NCBI RefSeq assembly: GCF_001659685.2
Contig: NZ_LXYE02000024.1
Location: 124,001 to 188,000 of the forward strand
Reading direction: 5' to 3'
DNA: 64,000 nt
Source: Labilibacter marinus
GTDB taxonomy: Bacteria > Bacteroidota > Bacteroidia > Bacteroidales > Marinilabiliaceae
In this document: piece after piece, positions 1-10,300 of the stretch
Layout: each line of letters starts with the position of its first letter
Position numbering within the stretch: position 1 is the stretch's first letter
Notes under the pieces: generated by a model
Database searches by the model: none
What the model was told of the DNA's origin: nothing
The model's input: only the letters and a program-made list of their open reading frames with translations
Translations under genes and position numbers: made by a program

Positions 1-336
1 CCAGCTAATATAATTCCTCGTGGTATGTGGGGTATTCAACCAAAAACGGCAGGATTTGATGTGGTGACAATTAAACCTCAATTATCTACTTTAAAAGTAA
101 GTTCTATTGAAGTACCTACAATTAAAGGTAACATCAGAGCAGACTATAAAAAAAGAGGAGCTAGGATGAAAGAGTACACGATAGAGTTACCAGCTAATAT
201 GGTAGGTGAGTTTGTGGTTGACCTTGCTTCCGAAGATGATATAAGTTTGAACGGACAAGCAGTTAACACTTCGTTCGGTTCAGTTAGGTTAAGTCCTGGA
301 GTAAACAATATCAAAATAAAAGTAAACTCTTTTTAA
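1..336 (+). CDS. Alpha-L-rhamnosidase (GH78-type), C-terminal end only
   Basis: The open frame runs from base 1 without a start, so only the last 111 residues are present. They look like the C-terminal beta-sandwich of GH78 alpha-L-rhamnosidases: an early 'GIQPKTAGFDVVTIKPQ' stretch, which in this family marks the junction after the (alpha/alpha)6 barrel, then 'VPTIKGNIRADYK', which matches the usual 'TVPT.(R/K)G.I.V.(W/Y)' pattern of that domain. The catalytic barrel lies upstream of the window, so activity cannot be judged. It is the first of several GH78-type proteins in this locus. A clear terminator follows about 80 bases downstream, so this gene ends its own transcription unit. Confidence 0.8.
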   Translation, partial: PANIIPRGMWGIQPKTAGFDVVTIKPQLSTLKVSSIEVPTIKGNIRADYKKRGARMKEYTIELPANMVGEFVVDLASEDDISLNGQAVNTSFGSVRLSPGVNNIKIKVNSF

Positions 337-414
337 TGTAATAAACTATGTATGTAAAAAGTGAATGTAATCAATATACACTACCTACATAGGTTTTATA
401 ACTTTTAATATATC

Positions 415-450
415 AAAAAAGGCTTTAATATTTTTATTAAAGCCTTTTTT
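415..450 (+). terminator. Rho-independent terminator after the GH78 fragment
   Basis: A perfect 10-bp stem (421-430 with 435-444) closes a TTTT loop. It is preceded by six A and followed by six T, so it could work in both directions. It separates the GH78 fragment from the GH43-like gene. Confidence 0.85.
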
Positions 451-489
451 AATTGTAATAATTACGCTTAAATTTTAATAAATGAATCT

Positions 490-1812
490 ATGAAAAATCT
501 AAAAAAACTTTTATTTCAAACTGTACTATTCTTAATGGTAAGTCATGCTTTTGCGGGAAATCCAATAAAAAATGGATTTGGTATGGCCGATCCACATTGC
601 TATATTTTTAATGATAAAGCCTACCTTTTTACAACAAGGGATGCTGATAAAACGGCAAAAAAGTTCGTTATGCCTGATTGGCAAATATGGTCCTCAGAAG
701 ATTTGGTAGAGTGGAAGCTGGAACGATATATTTACCCTTCAGAAACCTGGATGGGCGAATCTGATAGGTGTTGGGCTACCGAAACGGTAACTAAAAATGG
801 TAAGTACTATTTTTACTTTTCTAATGGTAATACCAATACAGGGGTTTTACTTGCTGATCAGCCTCAAGGGCCTTATCGTGATATACTTAAAAAACCTATG
901 TTAGATGTTGATTTAAGCTCTACAAAGGAATATGATCCAACCGTTTTAGTAGATGATGATGACAAGGCTTACATTATGTTTGGTCACCATATTCAAGGAG
1001 ATAAGGCGCTAAATTGGTTTATCGCAAAGCTCAATGATGATATGGTTTCTCTAGCTGAGGAACCTAAGGAGATTATTCTTGAGAATGTATTGGACCATAT
1101 GCAAGCAAACGATAAACCCAATCTTCATAAGCACAATGGGTATTATTATTTGTCTGCAGGTTCTCATTATGCTATATCAAAAAGTATTTACGGGCCATAT
1201 AGTGTAAAAGGTAATTCTGGTAATGGGGAATATGGTTTAAGTAGCCGTGCCCATGGTAATTATTTCACATGGAATAATCAATGGTTTCATACATGGTGTC
1301 ATTTTCATTTAGGTAAAGAGGTGGCTCGATATCGAGAATCGTACATGACGTATTTGCATTATACTAATGATGGTAAGATGGTTAGTGATGTTGACTTTTT
1401 AACTGCGCACTTTGAAACTGGAGTAGGGCAGTATGATGCAGAGTGGAACTGTATACAAGCAGAATGGTATATGAAAGCCGAAGATATTGAGAAAAATGAA
1501 TGTGTTTTAGGCGGCTTTCAAGTAGTTAGCATTAAAGATGGAGCAAGTATTACTTTTCCTAATATGACTAATTTGAGCGAGCAAAAGTCAATAAAGTTGC
1601 ATGTGGCATCTACTAAAGATGCGGTAATCGAGGTTAGGTCAGGGGACTGTAATGGGGCATTGCTAGGTAAGGCTTTTATTAAAGCAACTAAAAAAAATGA
1701 CTTTGTTTTAGTTACCTGTGAATTATACGATTTAAGTGAGGTTGAAGATATTTGTTTCCGGTTTGTAGGAGAGGAAGCCAGTATTCAATTAGACTATTTT
1801 AGTTTTAGGTGA
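490..1812 (+). CDS. GH43-like glycoside hydrolase with C-terminal CBM6-like domain
   Basis: A 440-residue protein with a signal peptide (cut near residue 22, after 'SHAFA'), so periplasmic or exported. The five-bladed propeller of GH43 is indicated by 'GMADPHCYIF' (putative base D34), 'YDPTVLVDDDDKAYIMFG' (D149, pKa modulator) and 'NGYYYLSAG'. GH43 enzymes release terminal pentoses (xylose, arabinose) or galactose. The usual general-acid Glu of the 'E-x-P-x-x-x-K' motif reads D208-K-P-N-L-H-K here, a conservative change that may alter or weaken activity. Residues from about 322 to the end resemble a CBM6-type beta-sandwich. The gene is alone between a terminator and the long SusC leader, with the TAA-rich gap 337-489 upstream. 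The fold assignment is fairly firm; the substrate is not. Confidence 0.75.
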   Translation: MKNLKKLLFQTVLFLMVSHAFAGNPIKNGFGMADPHCYIFNDKAYLFTTRDADKTAKKFVMPDWQIWSSEDLVEWKLERYIYPSETWMGESDRCWATETVTKNGKYYFYFSNGNTNTGVLLADQPQGPYRDILKKPMLDVDLSSTKEYDPTVLVDDDDKAYIMFGHHIQGDKALNWFIAKLNDDMVSLAEEPKEIILENVLDHMQANDKPNLHKHNGYYYLSAGSHYAISKSIYGPYSVKGNSGNGEYGLSSRAHGNYFTWNNQWFHTWCHFHLGKEVARYRESYMTYLHYTNDGKMVSDVDFLTAHFETGVGQYDAEWNCIQAEWYMKAEDIEKNECVLGGFQVVSIKDGASITFPNMTNLSEQKSIKLHVASTKDAVIEVRSGDCNGALLGKAFIKATKKNDFVLVTCELYDLSEVEDICFRFVGEEASIQLDYFSFR

Positions 1813-2271
1813 TAAAAATATTAAATGTAACACATGGTTTATTTTTGCACAAGTGTTAGGTTTTTGATGCTAGTAGCACTAAAGTTTCTCCGCCCAAATG
1901 TATTGCGCAATGTAATGTTGGTTTATACTTTTAACATATTCCATACTAAATGCCAAACAAAAGTAGGTATTGAGTTGTTGCGGCAGAAAATATTTTCTAA
2001 ATGATTCATAATGGGGTTAATATTTCCTAAAAAAGTCAATATAATGTTATAACTTAGGGTGTGATGCATGTTAGTTTAGCCCAAAAACAGTAGTGTTGAT
2101 AGTGTTTTGTTAAAAAATGATATTTTTCTATGTAACTCATAGCTCAGTTTGAACTATGAGTTCAAATATGGTTTATTTATTAAATTTTGTGGTTTGATAT
2201 TGAAATGCTAAAGCTGTCTCATCATATACTTTTGCTATATCAGAAATACTATTTAATCTAAATGAAAGTTT
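1813..2271 (+). promoter_or_regulatory. 459-bp leader and control region of the SusCD operon
   Basis: No gene is visible here. The stretch holds a 9-bp perfect inverted repeat, AACTCATAG (2134-2142) and CTATGAGTT (2154-2162), with an 11-base spacer, and a TACTTTTG element (2227-2234) matching the Bacteroidota -7 consensus TAnnTTTG, 37 bases before the SusC start. A TTG at 2200-2202 is the nearest -33 candidate, with a spacer slightly longer than usual. The inverted repeat is about 65 bases upstream of the -7 element, a sensible place for an activator site such as that of the hybrid regulator at 13886-17905, but this link is inference. Confidence 0.45.
2227..2234 (+). promoter_or_regulatory. 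Putative -7 promoter element upstream of SusC
   Basis: TACTTTTG fits TAnnTTTG exactly. The same octamer occurs 47 bases before the GH2-like gene (18246-18253) and about 100 bases before the aminotransferase (26792-26799). The -33 box is weak, which fits a promoter needing an activator. Confidence 0.4.
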
Positions 2272-5200
2272 ATGAAAAAAAGCAAAAACAGGATTCCAAT
2301 ATTAAGGAATGCTAAGAAATTAGTTTTAACAATGAAATTGTGCTTGTTTTTAATGACGGCTATATCAGTTCCATTGATGGCTAATATAGATGAGGAGACT
2401 GTTTCTAATGAGTATGAGAATATTCAACAAGATGATAGAACTTTAACAGGAACAGTTACCGATATTAATGGAGAACCATTACCTGGAGTTGCTGTAATGG
2501 TAAAAGGTACTACTATAGGTACTATAACTAACTTTGATGGTGTTTTTACATTCACAGTTCCAGAAACTGCAGAATTTTTGGCAGTATCCTTTATTGGATT
2601 TGCAACGCAAGAGCTTACTATTGGAACCAACACCAAATTCAGTATAACATTAAAGGAAGATAACGTAGGTCTTGAAGAGGTTGTTGTTGTTGGTTATGGT
2701 GTTCAGAAGAAAGAAAGTGTAGTTGGTTCTATTACTCAAGCTACAGGTGCTGAATTACAAAAAGCTGGTGGTGTAAGTAATGTAGGAGAAGCCTTGCAAG
2801 GTCGCCTTCCTGGTGTTACTACATTAGCGGGAAGTGGATTACCAGGAGAAAGTGATCCTCAGATATTTATTCGTGGTCAAAGTTCATGGAATGGTGGTGG
2901 ACAACCATTAATTCTTGTTGATGGTATCGAAAGAACGATGAGTGATATTGATATGAATGAAATTGATCAGATGTCTGTTTTAAAAGATGCATCTGCAACT
3001 GCAGTATTTGGTGTAAAAGGTGCAAATGGTGTAATATTAATTACTACCAAACGTGGTAAAACAGGAAAGGCTCAATTAAGCGTATCTGCCAATACCACGA
3101 TAAAGATGATTTCAAAACTTCCAGAAAAGTTAGATTCTTATGATGCTGCCATGGTAAGTAATGAAGCTATTATGATGGAGTTGATGCATTCAGAAGGCTC
3201 TTGGAATGAGTATACACCAATGGGTATTGCTGATAAATATCGTAATCCTTTAACTGAGGAAGAGCGTTATAAATATCCAAATGTGGATTGGAGAGATGAA
3301 ACCATTAAAGATTTTGCACAGGATTATCGTGTTAACTTATCGGTACGAGGAGGAAGTGATTTTGCCAAGTATTTTGGTAGTTTATCATACCAGTCTGTAA
3401 GAGACATTATTAATGGTAAAAAATATGATAGCGGTAAAGGTTATTTTGGTGAGTACAGTTACGATAGAATGAATTATCGAACTAATATTGATTTTAATAT
3501 TACAAAATCTACTAAAGTATCTGTAAACCTCTCTGGTTTTGTTGGAGTGCAGGTAAAACCTGTGGATAACTTAAATACAGTTGTAAATGGACTTTACGAG
3601 ATGGCTCCTAACTTATATACTCCTGTATATCCTGATGGAATATATGGTAGATATGACGAGAGTGACCCTTTTGGTTGGAAAAACTCGGTTGTTCAATTAA
3701 CAAATACAGGGTATAATACCTATAATAAATTCCAAATTAACAGTGATTTTGAGCTGGAGCAGAAACTTGACTTTATTACTAAAGGGTTAAAGGTTAGAGG
3801 AAGATTATCGATGGATAATAATATGAGCACTCAGCAAAAATTGGTTGATCAAGGAACTAATGGTGATAACGTTACTTATAGACATTATGATGCAGCGGGG
3901 GATGAGTTTATTTTCCCTGATGCAGGAGTCAATGATTTTAGTTATGTTGAAGCACCATGGACTTTACAAGCGCCAGAATATAAGGCGAATACAAGACAGC
4001 GTAGAATGAACTATGAGGTTCACCTTAACTATAGCCGTACTTTTGCAGCAAAACATTCTGTTTCTGCTTTATTCTTATGGAAGAGAGAAGAGTTTACTAA
4101 CAATGATAGTATGTTTCCTATATTTCGTGAGGACTGGGTAAGTAGATTGACTTATAACTACGATACTAGATATTTTATTGATGTAAATGGTGCGTATAAT
4201 GGTTCCGAAAGATTTGGTAGAGGTTATCGTTTCGACCTTTTCCCATCGGTTGCTTTAGGTTGGATGATCTCAAACGAATCATTTATGAGTGATTTCGATT
4301 GGATCGACAAAATAAAAGTAAAAGGTTCATATGGTCTGGTTGGAGATGATAATTTTGGGAATAGAAGACATAGGTATCAAACTAACTGGACAAGTGGAGG
4401 TAATGCTTTTCTTGTACCAACTGATATGGATGGAAGGTCTCCTTATGTATTTTATAAAGAAGCCAGTGTAGGAAACCCCAATTTACAATGGGAAACAGCT
4501 GTTAAGTCTAACCTAGGAGCTGAGGTCTCGTTATGGAGAGGAAAAGTGACTGCTGACTTCGATTATTTTATGGAAGATAGAGACAATATTATGATGATTG
4601 GATCTAGTAGAAGTGTACCTGATTTTTATGGTGCAGCACCTCCAGATTATAATAGTGGACAGGTAGAGGTAAGAGGATATGAATTAGTGTTGGGTGTAAA
4701 CCATACCTTTGGAAATGGAATTAATGCTTGGGCTAAATATAACATCACCGATGCTAAGGATGAAGTAGTATATAGAGAAGATCCTGAATTACGTCCTTTC
4801 TATCAAAAAGCGGAAGGTTACCCTATTGGTCAGCAAAGAACTGCCATTCCTGGAGATGTTTTAACAAGTTGGGATGATGTTTATATGTCTACACCTAAAA
4901 ATGCAGGTCAGAGTTTCACACGTGTTGGTTATTATGATGTAGTTGACTTTGATGGTAACGGAAACTATGATAGTGCTTATGATAACGCACCTTTTGGATA
5001 TCCGGTTCGACCGCAAAAAACATGGACTCTTACTACAGGAGCAGGTTATAAAGGAATTAATTTAATGGTGATGTTTTATGGAACACAAAACAGTATCAGA
5101 AAATATAATTCAAGAGATTTCACAAAACAAACAAATCTGTTTTTCGAGCATAACTTAGACTATTGGTCTAAAGAAAATCCAAATGGAACTCTAACAATGC

Positions 5201-5487
5201 CGGAATGGTCGGTTGGACAAGGTGCAACTAATCCTCGTGCTAACTATTTTGATTCATCTGTATTGCGTCTTAAAACAGTGGAATTATCTTATCAATTTCC
5301 GGCAAAAGTATGTGAAAAGTTAGGTGTTAGTTCTCTTAAAGTTTTTGCTAATGGTAATAACCTTTACCTATGGTCAGATCTTCCTGATGATAGAGAATAT
5401 AATGGTGCAGGTACAGCAGATTCTGAATTTAGAGGTGATTATCCAACCTTGAAAAGATTTAACTTCGGTTTAAACTTAAATTTCTAA
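2272..5487 (+). CDS. SusC-family TonB-dependent glycan transporter
   Basis: A 1071-residue outer-membrane transporter of normal length for SusC. Order of parts: signal segment within residues 18-37 ('MKLCLFLMTAISVPLMA'), a carboxypeptidase-regulatory-like domain at about 57-128 ('GTVTDINGEPLPGVAV'), a TonB-box-like stretch 'EEVVVVGYG' at 135-143, a plug domain to about 265 with 'QGRLPGV' and 'SVLKDASATAVFGVKGANG', then a 22-strand beta-barrel ending in 'FNFGLNLNF' with the usual terminal Phe. It forms a lidded pair with the SusD-like lipoprotein that starts 12 bases after its stop. It is first in a five-gene operon ending at the terminator at 13276-13309. Its role is TonB/ExbBD-driven import of oligosaccharides; the substrate is inferred from the neighbouring rhamnosidases and sulfatases. 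Confidence 0.97.
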   Translation: MKKSKNRIPILRNAKKLVLTMKLCLFLMTAISVPLMANIDEETVSNEYENIQQDDRTLTGTVTDINGEPLPGVAVMVKGTTIGTITNFDGVFTFTVPETAEFLAVSFIGFATQELTIGTNTKFSITLKEDNVGLEEVVVVGYGVQKKESVVGSITQATGAELQKAGGVSNVGEALQGRLPGVTTLAGSGLPGESDPQIFIRGQSSWNGGGQPLILVDGIERTMSDIDMNEIDQMSVLKDASATAVFGVKGANGVILITTKRGKTGKAQLSVSANTTIKMISKLPEKLDSYDAAMVSNEAIMMELMHSEGSWNEYTPMGIADKYRNPLTEEERYKYPNVDWRDETIKDFAQDYRVNLSVRGGSDFAKYFGSLSYQSVRDIINGKKYDSGKGYFGEYSYDRMNYRTNIDFNITKSTKVSVNLSGFVGVQVKPVDNLNTVVNGLYEMAPNLYTPVYPDGIYGRYDESDPFGWKNSVVQLTNTGYNTYNKFQINSDFELEQKLDFITKGLKVRGRLSMDNNMSTQQKLVDQGTNGDNVTYRHYDAAGDEFIFPDAGVNDFSYVEAPWTLQAPEYKANTRQRRMNYEVHLNYSRTFAAKHSVSALFLWKREEFTNNDSMFPIFREDWVSRLTYNYDTRYFIDVNGAYNGSERFGRGYRFDLFPSVALGWMISNESFMSDFDWIDKIKVKGSYGLVGDDNFGNRRHRYQTNWTSGGNAFLVPTDMDGRSPYVFYKEASVGNPNLQWETAVKSNLGAEVSLWRGKVTADFDYFMEDRDNIMMIGSSRSVPDFYGAAPPDYNSGQVEVRGYELVLGVNHTFGNGINAWAKYNITDAKDEVVYREDPELRPFYQKAEGYPIGQQRTAIPGDVLTSWDDVYMSTPKNAGQSFTRVGYYDVVDFDGNGNYDSAYDNAPFGYPVRPQKTWTLTTGAGYKGINLMVMFYGTQNSIRKYNSRDFTKQTNLFFEHNLDYWSKENPNGTLTMPEWSVGQGATNPRANYFDSSVLRLKTVELSYQFPAKVCEKLGVSSLKVFANGNNLYLWSDLPDDREYNGAGTADSEFRGDYPTLKRFNFGLNLNF

Positions 5488-5499
5488 AACAGTAAAGAG

Positions 5500-7332
5500 A
5501 TGAAAAGATATATATTAAACTCACTACTTGTTATAGCGCTTGTGCTGTCCTTTGGTTGTGAGGATTACTTAGATAAAGCACCAGAATCAATCATCGCCGA
5601 AGGGGATGTATTTAAAGATTTTGAGCATGCGCAAGGTTTTGTTGAAGAAATGTACAATTTAATTGTTGAATATGGTCAGTCTTCACATACGTTCCAGGAT
5701 TATTTATTTAGCGACGAAACAACTGTTTGGGCTACATGGATGCCAAGTAATAATATTGATAGAGGAAACTTGATGTTTTGGGTAAATAACAAATACTGTT
5801 ATTTTACTAATAATTGGACTACATCAAATAAAAATAATAGTAACAATACGGCCCCACGTTTCAGACCTGGCGTATATGAAGGTAGCTTAACGGGTATTCG
5901 TAAAGCCAACCTTGCTATAGAAAACATCGATTTAATGATTGATGCTACGCAAGATGAAAAAGACATTATTTTAGGACAAGCCTATTTTTTTAGAGCCTTT
6001 TTTCATCATGAGATCATGAAATTTTGGGGACGTTATCCTTACATTAAAGAAGTAATTAGTGATAATTACAAATTAAAGCGTCCAGAAACTTATAGAGAAT
6101 GTGCTTTAGAGGCTGATGCAGATTTTGATAGAGCGATTGCTTTATTACCAATGGATTGGGATGATAAATCGTATGGATCAGAAACATTAGGAGATAATAA
6201 AGGGAGAATTAATAAAATTACTGCTTATGCCATGAAGGGCAAAAACCTTTTATTAGCTGCAAGTCCGTTAATGCATTTTAATAATGGTTCCAATATTAAT
6301 ACATATGAGTATGATGTTGAATTGTGTAATATGGCCGTAGATGCATTTGCAGAGGTGCTTAAAGCTCAGGATGGTGTTAGATATGGTTTAGTTCCATTTG
6401 ATAGAATAGAAGAGGTATTTTGGAAAACGGGTAATAACCAAACATGGGCAGGTAGCACAGAGTATATTTTTAGTGGTCCTACCGGAAATGTTAATAATAA
6501 TAGATGGTTTATGTCTACAGGTATGCCTAAAGTAGTTTCAGGACAGTCTACGTCCATGCATAGCCCTACACATAGTTTCATTTATAATACTTTTGGAATG
6601 GCCAATGGTCTTTCAATTGAAGATGATTTGAGTGGTGCATATGGTCCTACTACCTATGATCCTACAAAACCATTCGAAAATCGCGACCCAAGATTTTATA
6701 AGTGGATTACTATTGATGGTGATGTATTAGGTACTAAAGCTTCTGTACCAGCTAAGTATAAAATAGCACAACTATATACAGGAGGTGAGCTTCGTAAAAA
6801 GAATTCATCACAATCGGGATATCTTTTTAAGAAATTTTACCCTACTCTTCATAGTAAGTGGAATAATACGATGAACCAAAATCATGCAATACGCATGCAT
6901 GTTAGACTTACAGATGTTTATTTAATGTATGCAGAAGCATTACATGCGGCAAAAGGGGCTACTACAGCACCTGCTTCGTATAGCCTGACTGCAGAACAAG
7001 CTATTAACACGCTTCGTCAGAGAGCTGGTGTTGATCCTGTTAATGCGTTAATTGTAGCGGATAGTAATAAGTTTATGGATGAGTTAAGACGCGACAGAAG
7101 TACTGAGTTATGTTTTGAGGCTCATAGATGGGTAGATATTCGTCGTTGGGGTGTTGCACATTTAGATAAGTATAAAGTTAAAACAGCGCTTGATTTTCCT
7201 CAGGATCATTCTTATTTCCAGGAAAGTGTTCTAATTGAAAGGGTATGTGATTATCCAAAACACTTTTGGTTACCATTTGAAGCCAATCAAACACAGTTTT
7301 ACGAAGGTTTCCCACAAAACCCAGGTTGGTAG
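5500..7332 (+). CDS. SusD/RagB-family glycan-binding lipoprotein
   Basis: A 610-residue surface lipoprotein with the lipobox 'LSFGC' (Cys at about residue 20), followed by 'EDYLDKAPES', the usual SusD opening. The body is the TPR-rich SusD fold: 'GQAYFFRAFFHHEIMKFWG' early in the protein and, near the end, 'RRDRSTELCFEAHRWVDIRRWG', a hallmark of the RagB/SusD C-terminal region. It ends in 'FPQNPGW', the typical terminal motif. It caps the SusC barrel encoded just upstream and captures glycan for import. It is clearly translationally linked to its SusC (12-bp gap). Confidence 0.96.
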   Translation: MKRYILNSLLVIALVLSFGCEDYLDKAPESIIAEGDVFKDFEHAQGFVEEMYNLIVEYGQSSHTFQDYLFSDETTVWATWMPSNNIDRGNLMFWVNNKYCYFTNNWTTSNKNNSNNTAPRFRPGVYEGSLTGIRKANLAIENIDLMIDATQDEKDIILGQAYFFRAFFHHEIMKFWGRYPYIKEVISDNYKLKRPETYRECALEADADFDRAIALLPMDWDDKSYGSETLGDNKGRINKITAYAMKGKNLLLAASPLMHFNNGSNINTYEYDVELCNMAVDAFAEVLKAQDGVRYGLVPFDRIEEVFWKTGNNQTWAGSTEYIFSGPTGNVNNNRWFMSTGMPKVVSGQSTSMHSPTHSFIYNTFGMANGLSIEDDLSGAYGPTTYDPTKPFENRDPRFYKWITIDGDVLGTKASVPAKYKIAQLYTGGELRKKNSSQSGYLFKKFYPTLHSKWNNTMNQNHAIRMHVRLTDVYLMYAEALHAAKGATTAPASYSLTAEQAINTLRQRAGVDPVNALIVADSNKFMDELRRDRSTELCFEAHRWVDIRRWGVAHLDKYKVKTALDFPQDHSYFQESVLIERVCDYPKHFWLPFEANQTQFYEGFPQNPGW

Positions 7333-7371
7333 TGTTATCGATTGGATTTAATAAAATTTAAAGAAAAAAAG

Positions 7372-10300
7372 ATGAAGAAAAATAAATTATATAAGTTACT
7401 TTTTCTGGGGTTCCTGGTAATATTTTGTTTTGCCAGTTATGCAGGCGCTCAAAAGAAAGGTACAGATGTAACAGCAACCATAGTTGATGAAAATGGGGCT
7501 CCTATTAGTGGAGTTAGTATTTTAGCTTCCAAAGGAGCTAATACAACTACAGATGCTGAAGGTAAGTTTGAACTTACGGTTTCTGGAAATAAAGCTATTG
7601 TTATTGAGAAAGAAGGTTACGAAACACAGTTTTTAAGTATTGCTGATCTTGTTGGTAATATTTCACTAACGAAAACTACTTTCTTGGCTTCAGAAAAAGA
7701 TATCGTAAAAATGGGTATTGCCACCGAATACAGACGTAATATGGTGGGGGCTGTATCATCTATTACGCCAAAGGAGCATTTAACATACGATAATACACAA
7801 AGAGTAAGAGATTATATTGATGGTTTGTTATTAGGTGTAAAAGGTTCTTCTAACATTAGAGGTTTAGGAAATGCGTTATTTGTAATTGATGGTGTTATTG
7901 GTCGTAGTCCCGATTTATTGAATATGGAAGAGGTAGACCAAATCGCAGTTCTGAAAGATGCAAATGCATTTGCCCTTTATGGTAATCAAGCTAAAAATGG
8001 GGTTATTGTTATCAATACCAAACGAGGTAAAGTAAATGATAGACAAGCTAATGTAAATATTCGATATGGTATAAAACAACCTGTAGCGTTACCAAAGTAT
8101 TTGGGATCAGCTGATTATATGGAACTATTTAATGAAGCTAAATTAAATGATGCCATTAGAGCAGGAAGTGATATTACTGGTTTTATTCCTCCATATGCCC
8201 AAGAGGAAATAGACAATTTCAGAAATAGCACAAACAAGTATAAATATCCAAGTACAGATTTTTATAGTGATGAATACCTACGTTCTTTTGCTAATACTGC
8301 TGATATCATCACTGAATTTTCTGGAGGAGATGAAAAAACACAGTATTATATAAATATGGGAATGAGACATGAGCAATCGCTTGTTGAAACTAACCCAGAT
8401 GCCAACGTAGGAACAAACCGTTTTAATGTGCGTGGTAATATTGATTTTAGAGTGAACGATTGGATTAAAAGTAGTGTTGATGGAGTTGCGGTAATAAATA
8501 CAAATAAAAGCGCATTAACTAATTTGCTAAGTGCAGGTACTACTTTTAAGCCTAATTCATATACTCCTTTGCTTCCTGTATCTTTAGTAGATACAATTGG
8601 AAGACCAGATCTTGCTGGACAAATTGATGCCGCTAGAACCTATGATGGTATGTTATTAGGAGGAACGCAACAATTTCAAAATGGTCCTGTTGCCAATGTT
8701 ATTGGTGGAGGTTATAGAAAATCAACGTTCCGTTCAACACAGTTTAATAATTCTATCGACTTTGATTTAACAGGAATCACGGAAGGGCTTTCTGCTAGAA
8801 CATATTTAAGTTTTGACTTTTATGATTCTTATAATGTGTCGATTAATAATAAGTACTCTGTATATGAGCCAACTTGGGAAAATGATTCAATTATTGGATT
8901 AGCTAAACATGGTGGTCCTGATCAAAAGGATTTAACTGAGACAGTAAGTACTGTTGATTTTACTGCTCGTTATGGTTTTTATGGTTTATTAAATTATAAA
9001 AAAGCGATTAACCAAAATCACTTTATTAATACTACTTTCTTAGGGTATGTAAGTTCAGAAAATACAGACGGAAGAATTCAAGAAGATAATAATGCACACC
9101 TTGGTTTACAAGTTTCTTATGATTATAAAAAGAAATTGTTTGCTGATTTTAGTGGGGCATATGTAAACTCAATTAAACTTCCTGAAGGCAAAAGAGGTGG
9201 ATTTTCTCCAACATTTGGTTTAGGATATATTTTAAGCGAAGAGTCGTTTATGAAGAATGTAGAGTTTATCGATTTTCTAAAATTAAAAGCTTCTGCGGGT
9301 GTTGTTAAGTCTGACTTAGGTATTGGAAGTTACTACTTGTACAATGAAACGTATGCAGATGGTGGAGCATTTGGATGGGCAGATGGATTAAGTACTAACC
9401 AATCAAAGAATATGTCGCAGGGGGCTAACCCAAATATGACATATGAAGAGCGTATTGACCTAAATATTGGATTTGAAAGTTATTTTATGAAATCACTTTG
9501 GATAGAGTTTAATTACTTTAAAAGTGATATTGACAAACAGTTAACTACATTTAATACTGTATATCCTTCATATTATAATACGTTCAGACCAATGGATAAC
9601 TATAACATGGATAGCTATTCAGGATTTGAACTTGGAATGGATTATTTAAAAACATTCAATGATTTTTCAGTAAAAGTAGGAGGAAACATCATGTATGCGC
9701 AATCGGAGGTTGTAAAACGCGACGAGCTTTATGAAGACGAATACCAAAATAGAACTGGGAAACCAAGAAATGCTATTTTTGGTTTAGAGGATAATGGGTT
9801 TTATACCGAAAGTGATTTTACTACGGATGCAGATGGAAAGTTGATTTTAAACGATGGACTTGCTGTTCCTACATTTGGTGCTGTAATACCTGGTGATTTA
9901 AAATATGTAGATCAAAATAATGATGATATTATTGATAGCAGAGATCAGGCTCATATTGGTCAGTCTGGTAATCCATGGTCGTACGGAGTTAATCTTAGGT
10001 TAAAGTATAAAGGTCTTAGCTTATTTGTATTAGGAGCTGGTCAGTTTGGTGGAGAAGCTAATTTATCAAACAACTATTATTGGGTAGATGGAAATGATAA
10101 ATATTCAGAAGTAGTTACTGGAAGATGGACTTCGGAAACAGCCAATACAGCTACTTACCCAAGGTTAAGTGCGCAGAAAGATGGACACAATATGCAAAGA
10201 TCCACGTTTTGGATGTATAACAATAGTTTCTTTAAGATTCAGCGTGCTCAGTTGACCTATGAGTTCAGTAAGGACCTGTGTCAGAAAATTAGGATGAAAA

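Noticed and set aside
7342-7371. Upstream TTG start for the second SusC
   Set aside because: The added ten residues precede a proper signal peptide, and the ATG at 7372 has a better upstream purine stretch.
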